The position numbers and the translations under genes were made by a program. The notes under the pieces are model-generated. The model did not search any database, was not told where the DNA came from, and worked only from the letters and a program-made list of their open reading frames with translations. This document shows positions 12,330-24,138 of a DNA stretch of 64,000 nucleotides, piece after piece. The DNA is from Corbicula japonica (taxonomy: Eukaryota; Mollusca; Bivalvia; Venerida; Cyrenidae), in contig JAZAYU010000034.1 of NCBI GenBank assembly GCA_038501625.1, positions 5,182,467-5,246,466 of the forward strand, written 5' to 3'. The first letter of the stretch is position 1. Every line of letters starts with the position of its first letter.

Positions 12330-12490
12330 GAGATAAATGAAAATGGAACTTTGAAAGCCACTGGACACGACAAATAAGAAAATATTGCAGGCTCCGTTTG
12401 ATTGAGAAAGTTTAAGGGCAGTAATGAAAATGCGCATTATACTGCCAACGACTCCTAGCCCGGTGTTGAGCGCAACCCAATATTTGCAAG
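12330..12490 (-). repeat. Inverted fragment of dispersed repeat R1
   Basis: GGAACTTTGAAAGCCAC, the GGGCAGTAATGAAAATG block and GTGTTGAGCGCAACCCAATA are the inverse of the corresponding blocks at 39600-39760. Confidence 0.6.
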
Positions 12491-12499
12491 TTAACAAAA

Positions 12500-13444
12500 C
12501 ACATAAATGCGAGAGAGAGCATGTGTGCGTTTCAGAAACAGTTTCAAACATATCCATGAGGTAGGTCCTAATAAATGAGTCTCAAAAAGCAACCCATACA
12601 GAATTTGTGACAATAAATATGTTGAGAATCATACCGAAGCAACTCACTTAACAATATCTCTGATATATTTAATTTTGGGAAAAAAAAGTAAAACATGTAT
12701 ATCAGGAATGGCCCCTTTCAGCAGACACAGCTTCCACACGCAGCCAAAAAAAAAGAAAAGAGGAGAAAATAGTATGGTTATACAACGCAGCCAAAAAAAA
12801 GAAGAGAGGAGAAAATAGCATGGTTATACAACAATCAGTTTCAAAATAGACGCCACAAACAATTAACGAAAGTGAGAAGAGATTGTGGAATATCTTATGT
12901 ATTCGAAAATGTTAGATATCTTTGATATATGTACCATTATAATATTGTTTAAAACATGAAATGGCATTATCACGGAACGTATAAAATGACACAGATTATC
13001 AATCAGGGTACTATTTTTAATTGAACCCCATTATCGTTGCACAGATATATATGTTAATTTGTACTAATTGTCAAGTTGAAGAATAGTGGTCGTCATGTCA
13101 ACATAAGCCAATATGAGAATACTAAAGATATTGTTCTGAGTGCACCAAAACATAGGGATATCAAACAATACCGATTCTTAAAGTTTCCTAAAATATAGAT
13201 ACGCAAAAAAAATAATTATTTTCGTTAAAAATAATGGTTTACCAATATTGAGTGTGCCATAAGACTTGTAGAGTGATTAGATCTGGGTAACGGCAAAAAA
13301 CTTACAAAAGGTTTTCCTTTATTTGTGTTCATTGAAATCTTTAACAGTGTTACAAGCTCTTAAAAAGCGTAGAATCTGTGAAATATAAAGCTCGCAATTT
13401 TGATGCAAGCGGGACAATTAACAATATTAAAATCAAACACTCGC

Positions 13445-13478
<34 letters not shown>

Positions 13479-13495
13479 TTTTATTATTATTATTA

Positions 13496-13560
<65 letters not shown>

Positions 13561-16500
13561 AATAATCATGATCAGCATTATCATGTTGATATTTTTTCAT
13601 TGCGGAAAGTCTAAAGTCTGAATACAACAAGAATGTTTCTCTTTCATGAAACAAGGACGGTAACATTATCTGGCTTATCAGCTCAAGACTGCAGTGTGTG
13701 GAGAAAATTAATTGTTCTTGCTTTAAATGTCATTTTAATCTGAAGGACAATAAACAGCTGGTGATTGTAACGGTATGGGGTGATTTTCGAGGAATCCGCC
13801 TGTGTAGGATTGTAAATGTTTAGAAATCATAGCGATTACTAGTTTGCAATACATAATTTTAAACATATGCTTTAAAGAGCGTACATATTTCACGAAACAA
13901 ATTTTCTAAGGCAGTTAAGCATTCTGATATATTGTACCGGCACGATGCGATTTTGTTTTTCTTTAAGTTTAAAAACGTATCGATCGATGTTTCTCAAATA
14001 TGGCACTAATTTCATTATCAAAATACATGTACCAACGTGCCTCATGCATTCATATTTATTATACAACACATAATTATTGCTATAAAGAATTATTTGGAGA
14101 ATAAATGTCAAAAATATTGCATAAAAAGAAGTCCTTCTTTTGATAAAAAAAAGCAGGGAACGTAGATTTGATAACAAAAAGTCCGAGAACTTCGCCACCA
14201 TGAATGAAGAGGAAATATGCACTGTGTTTATAATCAACTATTATTCACAAAGGAAGACCATTAACGCCAAAGCAACAGCATACTCACTCGATGGAGGTAC
14301 ATGTAGGATACAGCATTTGAACAACTCGAAAAATTTTATATTTTCATAAATACAATTAATGTTATGGTAAATGAACAATTATAAGGATTATGACGCGCAG
14401 CTGTAAGAATAGATCGGCGTAATATGTGATGGCTATAAATCAGTGACTAGGTTAAGTGGCCTCAAATTAGCATCCCTATTGAGATATTCCGCAATGTAAA
14501 CAAAAGAATTTCTAATCTAATTGTTGTTTTTAAGGACTAATTAATTTAAAAGTTCGTTCCGCAACGGAAAACCAATTGCAATTACAAGTATAAATGCTCA
14601 GTGAGCAGGAAAATCTAAATAATATTAAAACATTAAACGACAAACGTGTTTCTGTCAGTTCAGATCAGTCCATCATAGGTGCTAAGATCACCATAGTTAA
14701 CAAATACTTAACGACTTGACAATGTTGGCGCTGATCATTATTGCTAAATATTTAACATCAGGAAGGAACATTTGTAAAACTTATTTACATATTTTAAACA
14801 TGGTCTTATATATGAACCTCAAGGACGGCTTACTACTGAGGTAGGAAAACGTGCAGTAAATGTCCAAGCTTTCAGCTTTTGAAGAATGTCAACATCCGGT
14901 GTAAATCGTGTATGGGCATTAACTAATTTGTATATTTCATACAGCCATTGGCAACAGATTTAAAGCTCATTCGGAGTTTATAGAGATTAAGTTACCTTAT
15001 CTATTTTACAGACGATATGTAAAGTATTACCCCATGTAGCATTTTTATTGTGTCTGTTGATGCGTGTGTAGAGTATGCACGGGTTTTTGTCTTTGTTTTA
15101 TTTGCGTTTATGTATTTGTTCTTATTTACAACAAATATATACTTTCCGACTATACATGCATTAAACAGTTTATTCTGTAAAGTTATAAACATAAGCAGGC
15201 GGAAAACCTTCAATGTTATCGTTAATGCTATCGGAAACTGGGCATACTGATTTACACAAAATGACTGCAAAATCAAGTTATTTATCATACAGAGCTATAT
15301 ATTATCTCTCCCCCGCAAAAGCAGGCCAGGTCACCAATTTCACATTTTACAAGGGAGGCAACTCAATTAAATACATCAAAGTCCATCAAGCATCGCAGCG
15401 GTTACTTGAAAGTGAGTTTTGATAATATCGGTGTGAGTTCCTTTCCAGGCACGTAGGAGCAATTTGAACTTTTGTAGAAGAGATGATGCTTGCTGCAACA
15501 ATAGCAAAGTGGCATATCGATAAATCAAGCAACTACTAGTATATATTGCAATTAGTGAATAAATCAGGTTTAAATGATCAAAAACAAGTCTTAAAGTTTT
15601 CTACATGACGTATATAAACTTTTTATAAAATAAGGATCTGCATATCGAAACATAAACACAAAAATGTGTATAAGTTATAAAAAAAAGTCGTGAAAGTTTC
15701 ACGCGTGTGAGTCTCTGTCGGTCATCGTCATAAAATAGTTTTCGGAAAGGCCGATTTATGTTTTGCATACTACACCTTCATTTTACAGTATAGTTGTTAT
15801 TTCCAATTTTCTTTTTACAACAGTGTTGTGATTTACATGTACGATTACTTTATTTCTCAGTTTTAATGTTGCAAGTACATCACAGCGACTCGTCGTAAAT
15901 CGGGGAGGAAGTAGGGTTAGGGGAGAGTGAAGGATGACTTTTCAAACAATTTAGGAAAGACTAGAAAACGGGAAAGGTGCGTGAACCCAACAGACAAAAC
16001 ATGTAAATGATGGCGTAACGATACCAAAATCGATTTTTAGACGATTATATTAATAATTGCTGCAAAAATACAGTAAAATACCCAAATCTAAATTTAAAAT
16101 ATGGTAGTTTTGTCATTAGTTGTTTCATCATCACAGAAAATATATTTTAAAAATGTCCTGTCTAAGTCTTAAAGATTGTTGCTTTACAACATAATTATAA
16201 GTGAAATCACTAAGTATGAAATTCTTCTTCATAAAAACTGGCTAAGTTAAAATATCATACTGAAATTGCTAAGTACCGAATTCCCGCTCACCGAAATGAC
16301 AAAGTTCGAAATGACGCCCGGAATAATTAATTCCAGGCAGATATCATTTTGTATTACGCCTGGAGAAAAAGAAATTAGTAGTTAAAATTCCGTCTCCGGT
16401 TCATTTCCAGGCGGAAAAATTGAATGCCTGCTAAAAACCAGCCGGACTCTGTCTACTTTCCGGCTGCGTTTTGCGTACGGGTACTCGTAAGCTGAAGTTG

Positions 16501-17350
16501 TAACGATTTAAACGACATATTTTAGATCTAGCTGAAAGTTTTGTTACTGATATAACAAACGAAGGGGAACAAGGCAATTTCTCCTACGGAAGCGCATAGC
16601 AGTAAGTTAGCCACTTACTCGAACTGGCTCGAACAGAGGATATTATGAAGATATTTTGGCATTTAGGGGCTTGGATTCGAAACTAGAGAAATCTTGCAGA
16701 AATTGATTTGTATGTGTTTGGATTGATTTTGCAGAAAATCGGTAGGGATGACAGCTATTGGCTATATTCTTTTCTGAATCTGCTGTTTCAGCTGGATTGA
16801 AAGCAACACATTTTGGAAGTTGTCGGTTGGACATTAATATTTTGCAAGATTTTAGTTGTCGTGGTTTTTTCCTTGGCCGACTGTGTAGAAGTGATGCTTG
16901 GGCTGAAATTCAGTTTCCTTGAATTTTTTCAGGAGTTGTCCAGAGCCAGACATTTGTGTTGCCATATGTTTACAGTAAAAACTTATTTCTGTTTCAGGTT
17001 GTTGTGGATTGATTTCATAGACCAGTTACAAGGTGTGTGTCGGCAACTGTGTAATTACGACCGATTACTGGCGTCATCCGCCTTAGCAGTTAAATTAATA
17101 AATTGAAAAAAATGTAAGGGCGCAAATGGCTAAAAAGTTGCTATTCATTGCGCTTTAAGACAGTGAGCATTAATCTTAATGATTTGTAAATTGTGTTAAT
17201 TTATATTGTTTGTTTTAAGCGATATAAAATATATTAAATGGTGATCTTTATCCATAGGTGGTATTTATTTACAGGTGGTCCTTTACACTTGTCTGACTGT
17301 CTGTCTGGGCTTAAAGTAAAAATCTTTTACTCCAAACAATAAAACACGAC
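12500..17350. other. Non-coding stretch
   Basis: Contains a duplicated purine-rich block (CGCAGCCAAAAAAAA twice, 12740-12830) and the AAT microsatellite at 13448. The open frames at 13890-14349, 15001-15422 and 16643-17106 have no recognised domain and no paired splice signals. I see no further exon of the PAN-domain gene or of the GPCR here. Confidence 0.4.
13448..13559. repeat. (ATT)n / (AAT)n microsatellite
   Basis: About 110 bp of trinucleotide repeat. It begins as AAT units, inverts to ATT, and has two TTTTTATT interruptions. Four overlapping open frames predicted here are poly-Asn, poly-Ile or poly-Leu artefacts. Confidence 0.95.
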
Positions 17351-17356
17351 ACATAC

Positions 17357-17623
17357 CTATAAGTTCGTAGTGCATGACATTGTGTTCTCTATCGAACTCG
17401 GTTTGCATACCAGGAACGTTGGCGGCAATTTACTGGCTGACTTGGCAAGATTGCTCGTTAAACACGTAGTCAAAACTTGCGCACTTGAATGACGTCTCTG
17501 CAAGGCACAGCTGTGCGCATGCGTCGAGGTTTACCCCCAGCACGATCTTCCCATGGATTTGAACGCCCTCTACTGTCTGTAGGGATCCATATCCAAAGTT
17601 GATAAATCTATCAAGTGCCCCAT
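17357..17623 (-). pseudogene. PAN/apple-domain exon B, with in-frame TAA
   Basis: A symmetric phase 1-1 exon of 267 bp follows a pyrimidine-rich acceptor (GCCTTTTACAG) and ends at a strong donor (TTATAG|GTATGT). It encodes a PAN/apple-type module: GALDRFINFGYGS, then DACAQLCLAETSFKCASFDY and the third Cys in SCQVS, closely parallel to exon A upstream. Such extracellular modules bind proteins or glycans. The frame is broken by TAA at 17430-17432, two codons after VS; beyond the stop it stays open and ends in NVMHYELI just before the donor. Exon A has Gln at the aligned position, so a single CAA-to-TAA change explains the stop. It could be a real null allele, a pseudogene, a sequencing error, or a truncation that ends the protein here. 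Confidence 0.7.
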
Positions 17624-18225
17624 CTGTAAAAGGCAATCATAATGTCCGTTAAGAATAATCCTGTTTAAAGATACCTTCAGTCTCAATAATGTTAAAATGC
17701 TAGCACTAAACTGAAAGGTTCATGAGCAAATTCATAAGTTCACCATTGGTTGGGATTGATCAAAATTCTGACAAAAATGCCAAAACAATAAATAAAATCT
17801 CAACAAATACAAATCACTGACCAGTCCAAATGCAGATACACTGAAATTTCTGTGGTCAAAGGTAATTATTTGTGGGGTTTGTGCGACCCATTGAATAATT
17901 TTGTTTTCCACTTATAATACTTTCGCAACAATGTGTGTGCTTGTTTTTGTTGCCTTTTTATTGACTATCCTTTTCTAAATAATATAAGTACATTTTGCTT
18001 CTGTAGATATTGAGTTGTGCAGAACATGGAATCTTGGCATAAATACTTTCCATTATTGTAAATAGAAAGACCCAACCGAAACTGCATTATTTTCATGTGT
18101 CATATACTAAGCCTTTTTTAAGTTCCAATGCCATCTATTGCAAAATGAGTCTGCCTTTGGTGTGCATAATTATTTATAATGATAATAATGTAGGCTTTGC
18201 AATGAAATTTGAACGAACTTCAATC

Positions 18226-18265
18226 CAAAGACCTATATATTACATATTATCTATATAGGTCTTTG
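18226..18265. repeat. Perfect 14-bp-arm hairpin
   Basis: CAAAGACCTATATA at 18226-18239 is mirrored exactly by TATATAGGTCTTTG at 18252-18265 with a 12-bp loop. It lies about 70 bp downstream of exon A, inside the intron. Probably a small MITE remnant. Confidence 0.7.
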
Positions 18266-18335
18266 TTCAATCGTAGTTAAATGCCGCCATATTTGTTTTT
18301 TTAAACACTCAATTTTAACGGAAAACGTTACTTAC

Positions 18336-18578
18336 TAGTTTTTCTCTCGTAGAAATCGATTCCACTTCGTTGTTTCAATCCATTCACATCTTGTACCAGC
18401 TGATCCGTGAGCCAACAGTTCATGCCTCTACTCTCATAATCAAATCCCGTACACTTAAACGCCCTCTCGAGGATGCATCTGCGCGCGCACTCCTCTGCTG
18501 CCAACCCATGGATGTTTCGTTTATGGCGTAACGTAATGACGTGGTTCGGAATTCTGTTGAAAAGTCTGTCGTATGCAG
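18336..18578 (-). CDS. PAN/apple-domain exon A, internal exon
   Basis: The exon begins after the acceptor TTTCTCCCAACAG and ends at the donor AACTA|GTAAGT: 243 bp, symmetric phase 1-1. Its 81 codons hold one PAN/apple module: AYDRLFNRIPNH, EECARRCILERAFKCTGFDY and MNCWLTDQ, ending in GIDFYER. The CxxxC, FKC and NC cysteines match the usual disulfide pattern of the family. The exit phase fits the entry phase of exon B at 17623, so the two would splice into a protein with tandem modules. Signal peptide, remaining exons and promoter were not found. The protein is presumably secreted or a receptor ectodomain; its function is unknown. Confidence 0.8.
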
Positions 18579-18609
18579 CTGTTGGGAGAAATAGGAACAC
18601 ATATATCAT

Positions 18610-20840
18610 TTACCTTTTTATTTATATTTTTGATGCTTTCAAATGTAGAAAAAAATGCAGCCAAAACTTAACACAACTACTGATGAAACACGGTAAGTCG
18701 GGGCGGATCTTGAGGTGGTTTGGTGGAGTTGCTCGAACCCATTCTTGGGGCAGCAATATTAAATTCATTGGGTTTGGCCAGAAAGTTGAAAATTATCATG
18801 TATTTACCCTAAGACTGCCCCAAACGTCCTCATTGGAACGAAATTTTGCATCCGAACTTAATCAGTATTGTTGCAACAGTGCTGACAACATAGACAAATA
18901 AACTGTTGATGCTGATCTTCCAACATATATTTTGAAGCTGTAGCTTAAATGAAATTAGGCTGTTGGATACTGTGAGATTCAATGCGTATAGGTAAAATGG
19001 CACTTGGGTTGTTTAAGCATAAGCATACTATGCACAGTTTTAAACCGCGTATTAAGGAATCGACAAATACGTGCATTAAATAAAATCATTTTAATTTGAT
19101 GCAAGACGAAGTAAATATAGCATCGGAAAAATGATACGGATCCCCGTCAGATCAAGCGAAATTGTTTTCATTGAAAGCTTCGTCATAAGGAGATCCTGTG
19201 TCCAAGGTTATAAAGCTGAGCATAGAAACCAGTCTCAAATCTCAAGCATCTGATTGGCTGAAATGGCGACTAGTAGCCATTTCAGCCAATCAGATGCTTG
19301 AGATTTGAGACTGGTTTCCAAACTCAGTTTTATAACCTTCAGTCCCGGTCTTTCACTACTGTCGATCCATTTGGGGGTTTCGTCAATCATTGTTAAATCA
19401 TCAGGAAGCAGTCACAGAGCGCGATAAATAGGTTGGAAAAACGTGTTTCAAAATCGATGTAAAATAAATAAGTTTAAACTAAACTAATCCTGGAATTATA
19501 AAAATATCGTTGTTTAAATTTTTATATTGAAATTGTCCCATATTTTATCGGCATACTTTTGTTTAATGTTTTCCTTGACTAAAACATACTAAGCACGAGA
19601 GCAGTGTAAATATTACTGTAAAGCGCAAACGAATAATTTACAATAATTTTTGCGCTATATAAATGTTTTTGTATTTGTATACATTCTTTTCATTCAAATA
19701 ATTCCTCTATTCACTCTTTGATTGAGAAATAATAGCTGTATTGAGAAAGATTCTTGCTACAGGATGTGGACATACCTGCACAATTTATACTTTTTAAAGA
19801 GAAATGCGAAAACAGCGGTTGTAGGTGTCCTTTAGGTAAAACTGAAAACATTAAAATACTTTCGTCTAATTTTTGCAAACACAACAACATAAGTTGGAAT
19901 AAACTACACAAAGATTGTTTTTAAATGAACGTTTTGTGGATTTTTATCGTACACTAGAAACAAGTGGCATGCTGTGGAATTATAAAAATCTTTGACAATA
20001 TTGTGTTACATGTAGAAAGTTCCTGTTCTCTGCACAGCAATGACAGAAGATACGGAGTATGGACAAGATGATATATACATACATGTATATGGTGAGCATT
20101 TCTTGTCAAATCTTTAAACACCATTAACGTCAAATACGTATAATAATATCAAAAATTCAGTCACATGCGACAAAATAACATTATCTAACTGCTGTTTAGA
20201 ATGTATCGGAAATTTTACAGATTTACATGTTTATGTAAATAATAAAAATGACAAGTATAAGTTTATATGCTAAATGAACAGAATAAAAATCTGTTTTTAG
20301 TGAGATGTTTTACACTTTGTGCACGTGTATGTTATTTCCAGAAGATGCACTAGTATCAGATATTATTGTTTACAGGAATAAAAAACGCCGAGTTTAAACG
20401 ATTCTTTTATAAAAAAAATATGTCTGATCGAGGAAATTTTCTTAACAGGCCGAGACTTTTCTCTTTCAATGTATTTAATATAAGCATATTTGAATAGTTT
20501 CGTGTCTCTGTTTAAAGCTATATTCAACTGTGTCCTTTTGTTTTAAACAAATGCATCTAGGCCTATATATTATTTTCCGCTTCCAAAAATAACCGTAAGC
20601 GGATTGTTTTTTAGACGAGTCAATACCCGACTACAGAGCGATGTTTCGTTCCATTAGAAGATAACAGATCGAGATATGGAGTATCACATCAGGTAATCAA
20701 GTACTCCCTCCATTGAGACGACGGTGACCGGGCTGGGTTTGAAGATGCACACCAGTCAACCGACAGTAACAATAAGGTGATGCATGGACTCGCACAGGTA
20801 ATTCTATAATTAACCTTGCTGTGTATAGTTAAATCTTTCT
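18610..20840. other. Non-coding stretch
   Basis: Apart from the foldback element at 19204 no feature is supported. The plus-strand open frame 18473-18901 is antisense to PAN exon A. Sequence near 20610-20700 ending at CACATCAG|GTAATC looks exon-like but has no readable product. Confidence 0.4.
19204..19337. mobile_element. Foldback MITE F, full copy
   Basis: Near-perfect palindrome with the same arms as the copy at 8643. The centre is GGCGACTAGTAGCC. Confidence 0.9.
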
Positions 20841-21007
20841 AAACCATTTCCTCCATAGACACACCTTTATTGCATAGACGATCAGTGTAGATCCAGATCA
20901 GCCGGCACATCTGTAGTTATTAGGTTGTTTCTGGCATAAATGCGACCAGTGCAGATCCTGATTAGATGGCACGGATGTGCCGGCTGATCTGGATCTATGT
21001 GACGACT
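20841..21007. mobile_element. PiggyBac-like MITE P, internally deleted copy
   Basis: CCATTTCCTCCATAGACACA, GTGTAGATCCAGATCAGCC and the inverse GGCTGATCTGGATCTATGTG define the element. The outer right end is missing. Confidence 0.75.
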
Positions 21008-21289
21008 TTACCGGACCTGGAGGCGCATTGTCACATTTTAAAAGAACAACAAGATTAATTTAAGTTCCCTTCTTTTATCCTTCTTATTAATATTAATGTG
21101 TAATGTACACAAAATTCTAATACAAATAATGTTTTCAAGTTTCACTTGTACTAATAATTCACTTATACTGGTAAAACTTTGTAAATCCACTAAATAAAAT
21201 ATATCTATTTAAAATATTAATACCCAATAAACCATGAAAACCCTTAATTGCAATATTTTCCCCGACTGTTCTGATTTTCAAAATAAAAA

Positions 21290-21415
21290 TCCGAGCTTAT
21301 ATAGTGCTTGGATCGAATTCCGCCGAATCCCGCAGACCGCGGAATTCAGCCGGAATTCCGCAGAATCCAAGAACTATATAGCTCACTTTGCGGGATCCCG
21401 CAGAATCCCACAAAA
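21290..21415. repeat. GAATTCCGC/GCGGAATTC inverted cluster
   Basis: Several copies of GAATTCCG, GGAATTC and GGATCCCGC lie in opposite orientations around CGCAGACCGCGGAATTCAGC. This forms a short GC-rich palindromic block in very AT-rich surroundings. Origin unknown. Confidence 0.5.
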
Positions 21416-21419
21416 TACT

Positions 21420-22728
21420 TAACAATGTTAAATGAATGTTTACAATGTTTTACGTTAAATTCACGGACAAATTCATATAATATTAGTTACCTCAAGTTAT
21501 AAACTTGAACAATTGTTGTGAAATTTGCAACGCACAATAGTCCAGCGTTTGACATCTATTTGTTTACATTTAACGCTGACAATAACAACCCGTGACGTAA
21601 TACAAATATACAAAAACCCATGACGTAATACACAAAACGTCTGGAACTCGCGCAATTTTGAATGAATGCAAACATGCATGAATTTCCAATAAATGTACAA
21701 TTTAAGCTAAAACAGGAATATTTCAAGATAACCAGGTAAACTTGTTATTCTATATAAACACATCACTATTGGAAAACACGGGTTATCGAATAACATTAAA
21801 CGATAAAATAAGAAAACTTTATACAACGACATTGGTAAAATACCCCACCCATTAAGAATTGACAGGCAATAACTATACGACAAAAATAAATGAATCAACG
21901 AGAACCAAGGGTTCACATTACCCTCACCTTTAAAATTTTTGTGTCCTCACAAAACATACCTAAATAAAGTTTCAGTTAATTCAGATAATATGCAGAGTTC
22001 CTGCAAAGTTAAATATATATTAGAAACCTTAATACATGAACAATTAAACAGTAACAGTTTCCTAACTATCAATACCTAACAACCTTAAACATTTTCATTT
22101 ATACAATTCACCATTTATATAGTTGTTTAATACAATAAATTTTTTACCAATATCTGGGTATGCCACTTTAAACACATCATCATTAAAATTCAAAAACTTT
22201 ACAACGTCAAAAATTTTCATACACATTAATCAACATTTATATAGTTCTTAAACAAAATGAATAACTTTTACTAATATCAGGGTATGCCCCTTTAAACATA
22301 TCATTAATAGATTGCACAAATATTTCAACCTCAAAGTTATCATTTACAACATCATTCATACATAATTAACTCTAACAAAACTTTAACATCAAGAATTTAA
22401 AACATATTCCTGACAAATTTCCTTACAAATACCTAAAGACTAGATTGATGCCAAACAACCATTTTACTCAAATATTAAAATTTTACTTAATAGTCATACT
22501 ATATAACCTTAAATTTAATTATTTCTAAATTTTATTCCTAAAGATCCAAGTCAAGCTATCATAGAAACTTAATTTAAAAATACCTTAATTGTTTAATATT
22601 AAAGGAAAAATTGGAATTCTTTTAAAAATGATAAAATTTTGATCCTAACCATATACCTATCCAAAAAGATACAATATTGTGTTTTTATGTTCTTTAAGTG
22701 TTAATTACAGACATTTTGGGAATTATAT
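21420..22728. other. AT-rich 3' flank of the Ty3/gypsy element, possible LTR
   Basis: No coding signal. A roughly 145-bp unit is duplicated (ATCTGGGTATGCCACTTTAA near 22152 and ATCAGGGTATGCCCCTTTAA near 22276). An LTR would be expected here, but with only one end present it cannot be delimited. Confidence 0.35.
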
Positions 22729-23739
22729 TTAAAATCTTATATGAGTGTTAACAGGTTTATTGATGACGTCTTGGTGTGGTTTTCTGTACTGCTGATGGTA
22801 GTTCCTTCGGTATTGCTGCTGGCTCGGTTTCTTATAATATGGCTGGTAGGGATGAAATTTCTTCATGTTCGGTGCGTTGTGGTTTATGTAGCTGGTACTG
22901 GGTTTCTCATTCTTTACAGGTTTTACATTTTCATTATTCTCTTTGGCGTTTAGTCTCTCAGTGAGCCCTTTGAGTTCTTCTATTAAATTTCCAAGGGCTA
23001 GACCCATGGTACGAACCTCTCCTCTGAGGAAGGTTATCTCTTCCTTTAGTTCTACATGACACTCACACTTGTGGCTCAGTGTTGAATCTGAGGATGTGCT
23101 AGAATCTGATGAAGAATCTGATGAGGCAGATGATGGGGTTGATACCTTATCATTTTGTGGCTTCATTGGCGCCAGTTGTGCGGGCTTCACTGATTTCCCT
23201 AAAGAGAACGGTGACAAAGTATGCCCATCTAACATCTGGTCCAATATGTACTCAGTTTTGTCACTATTACATATTATTGACTCAATCCCAGATTGCTTCA
23301 TGGCCTTTTTGACCAGGTCAGCTTTTGGCTTTTGCCTCAACATATATATATTGTCGCTTTCCTCCTTGCTAAGACGCAGAAGATCCCTTTCGTTTGGAAT
23401 GTAATGCTGCATGTTCTGCAACAATGAGTCCATTTCGTTGACTATTTCTCCATTCTTCAACATTGCGTTTACGGTAGCCTTATGTGGAGCATAGACGTTT
23501 GGTTGTACGTGCCTCTCTAATTCAGTTTGGGAGGTACTGACAAATTTGCATATGCTGCAGTAGAAGGGGACCTGATCCAGGGCTATGTGTTTTCTGTACA
23601 GGTGTTGAATAACCCTTGTCCTCTCACCCTCGTACGGATTTACATCGCACCTTCTACACTGGTATACTCGCCCTCTGTTATTCACATACCGTTCATCTAC
23701 TTGTGGCGTTATATTAATTGGTCTTTTGTTAGGGAACAT
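22729..23739 (-). CDS. Zinc-finger/coiled-coil protein ORF downstream of Ty3/gypsy pol
   Basis: An intact 336-codon ORF 400 bp downstream of the pol ORF, same strand. Residues 26-52 form a C2H2-like finger (YQCRRCDV...HLYRKH) and residues 58-77 a second (FYCSICKF...LERHV). A Ser-rich linker (about 203-222) follows, then CECHVELKEE leading into a coiled coil (about 230-265), and a basic, Tyr/Gln-rich tail (QYRRNYHQQYRKPHQD). No signal peptide or membrane span is present, so it is not a typical env. A splice acceptor (TGTATTTTCAG|G) stands directly before the ATG, as expected for a spliced subgenomic message. It is probably an element-encoded accessory nucleic-acid-binding protein; a gag-like protein or an unrelated inserted ORF are alternatives. 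Confidence 0.75.
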   Translation of the reverse strand: MFPNKRPINITPQVDERYVNNRGRVYQCRRCDVNPYEGERTRVIQHLYRKHIALDQVPFYCSICKFVSTSQTELERHVQPNVYAPHKATVNAMLKNGEIVNEMDSLLQNMQHYIPNERDLLRLSKEESDNIYMLRQKPKADLVKKAMKQSGIESIICNSDKTEYILDQMLDGHTLSPFSLGKSVKPAQLAPMKPQNDKVSTPSSASSDSSSDSSTSSDSTLSHKCECHVELKEEITFLRGEVRTMGLALGNLIEELKGLTERLNAKENNENVKPVKNEKPSTSYINHNAPNMKKFHPYQPYYKKPSQQQYRRNYHQQYRKPHQDVINKPVNTHIRF

Positions 23740-23861
23740 CCTGAAAATACAGGCGAAAATTTTACCACATACTTATAGTGTCCATCTATATTTTATTAGG
23801 TCACTGATAATATTATATTGTTTTAAAGTGACTTTTTGTGCAATATTTTTTAATATATTTT

Positions 23862-24057
23862 ATTAAACCTATTGCAGGTCAAACAGGTTTTATTAGCATT
23901 GTGCAATATTCTATATCATTCTTACAATTTGTTTAACAATAAAACTTTTATGCATTTTTATGCACAAACATTTTGTTTTATTGGCACTGTGCAATTATTA
24001 TATATCATCTTTACAATTTGTTTGACAACAAAACTTTTTATGCATTATTATGCATAA
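23862..24057. repeat. Two-copy ~95-bp tandem duplication
   Basis: GTGCAATATTCTATATCATT and GTGCAATTATTATATATCAT head two adjacent copies, each ending in TTATGCATT..TATGCA. It lies between pol and the downstream ORF. Confidence 0.7.
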
Positions 24058-24138
24058 GAACTTCAATATAATTTCATTTTTTCATTCATACATACATACA
24101 TACAAAAAATTAAAAAAACAGTTCTTGTTTGTTTTCTA

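Noticed and set aside
13350..13621. Four overlapping ORFs with poly-Ile, poly-Asn or poly-Leu
   Set aside because: Translations of an (AAT)n/(ATT)n microsatellite in several frames; no flanking coding sequence.
18473..18901. 142-codon plus-strand ORF
   Set aside because: Its first part is antisense to PAN exon A, which has matching splice sites and cysteine motifs.
22741..23778. Several plus-strand ORFs of 60-111 codons
   Set aside because: Shadows of the 336-codon zinc-finger ORF on the minus strand.
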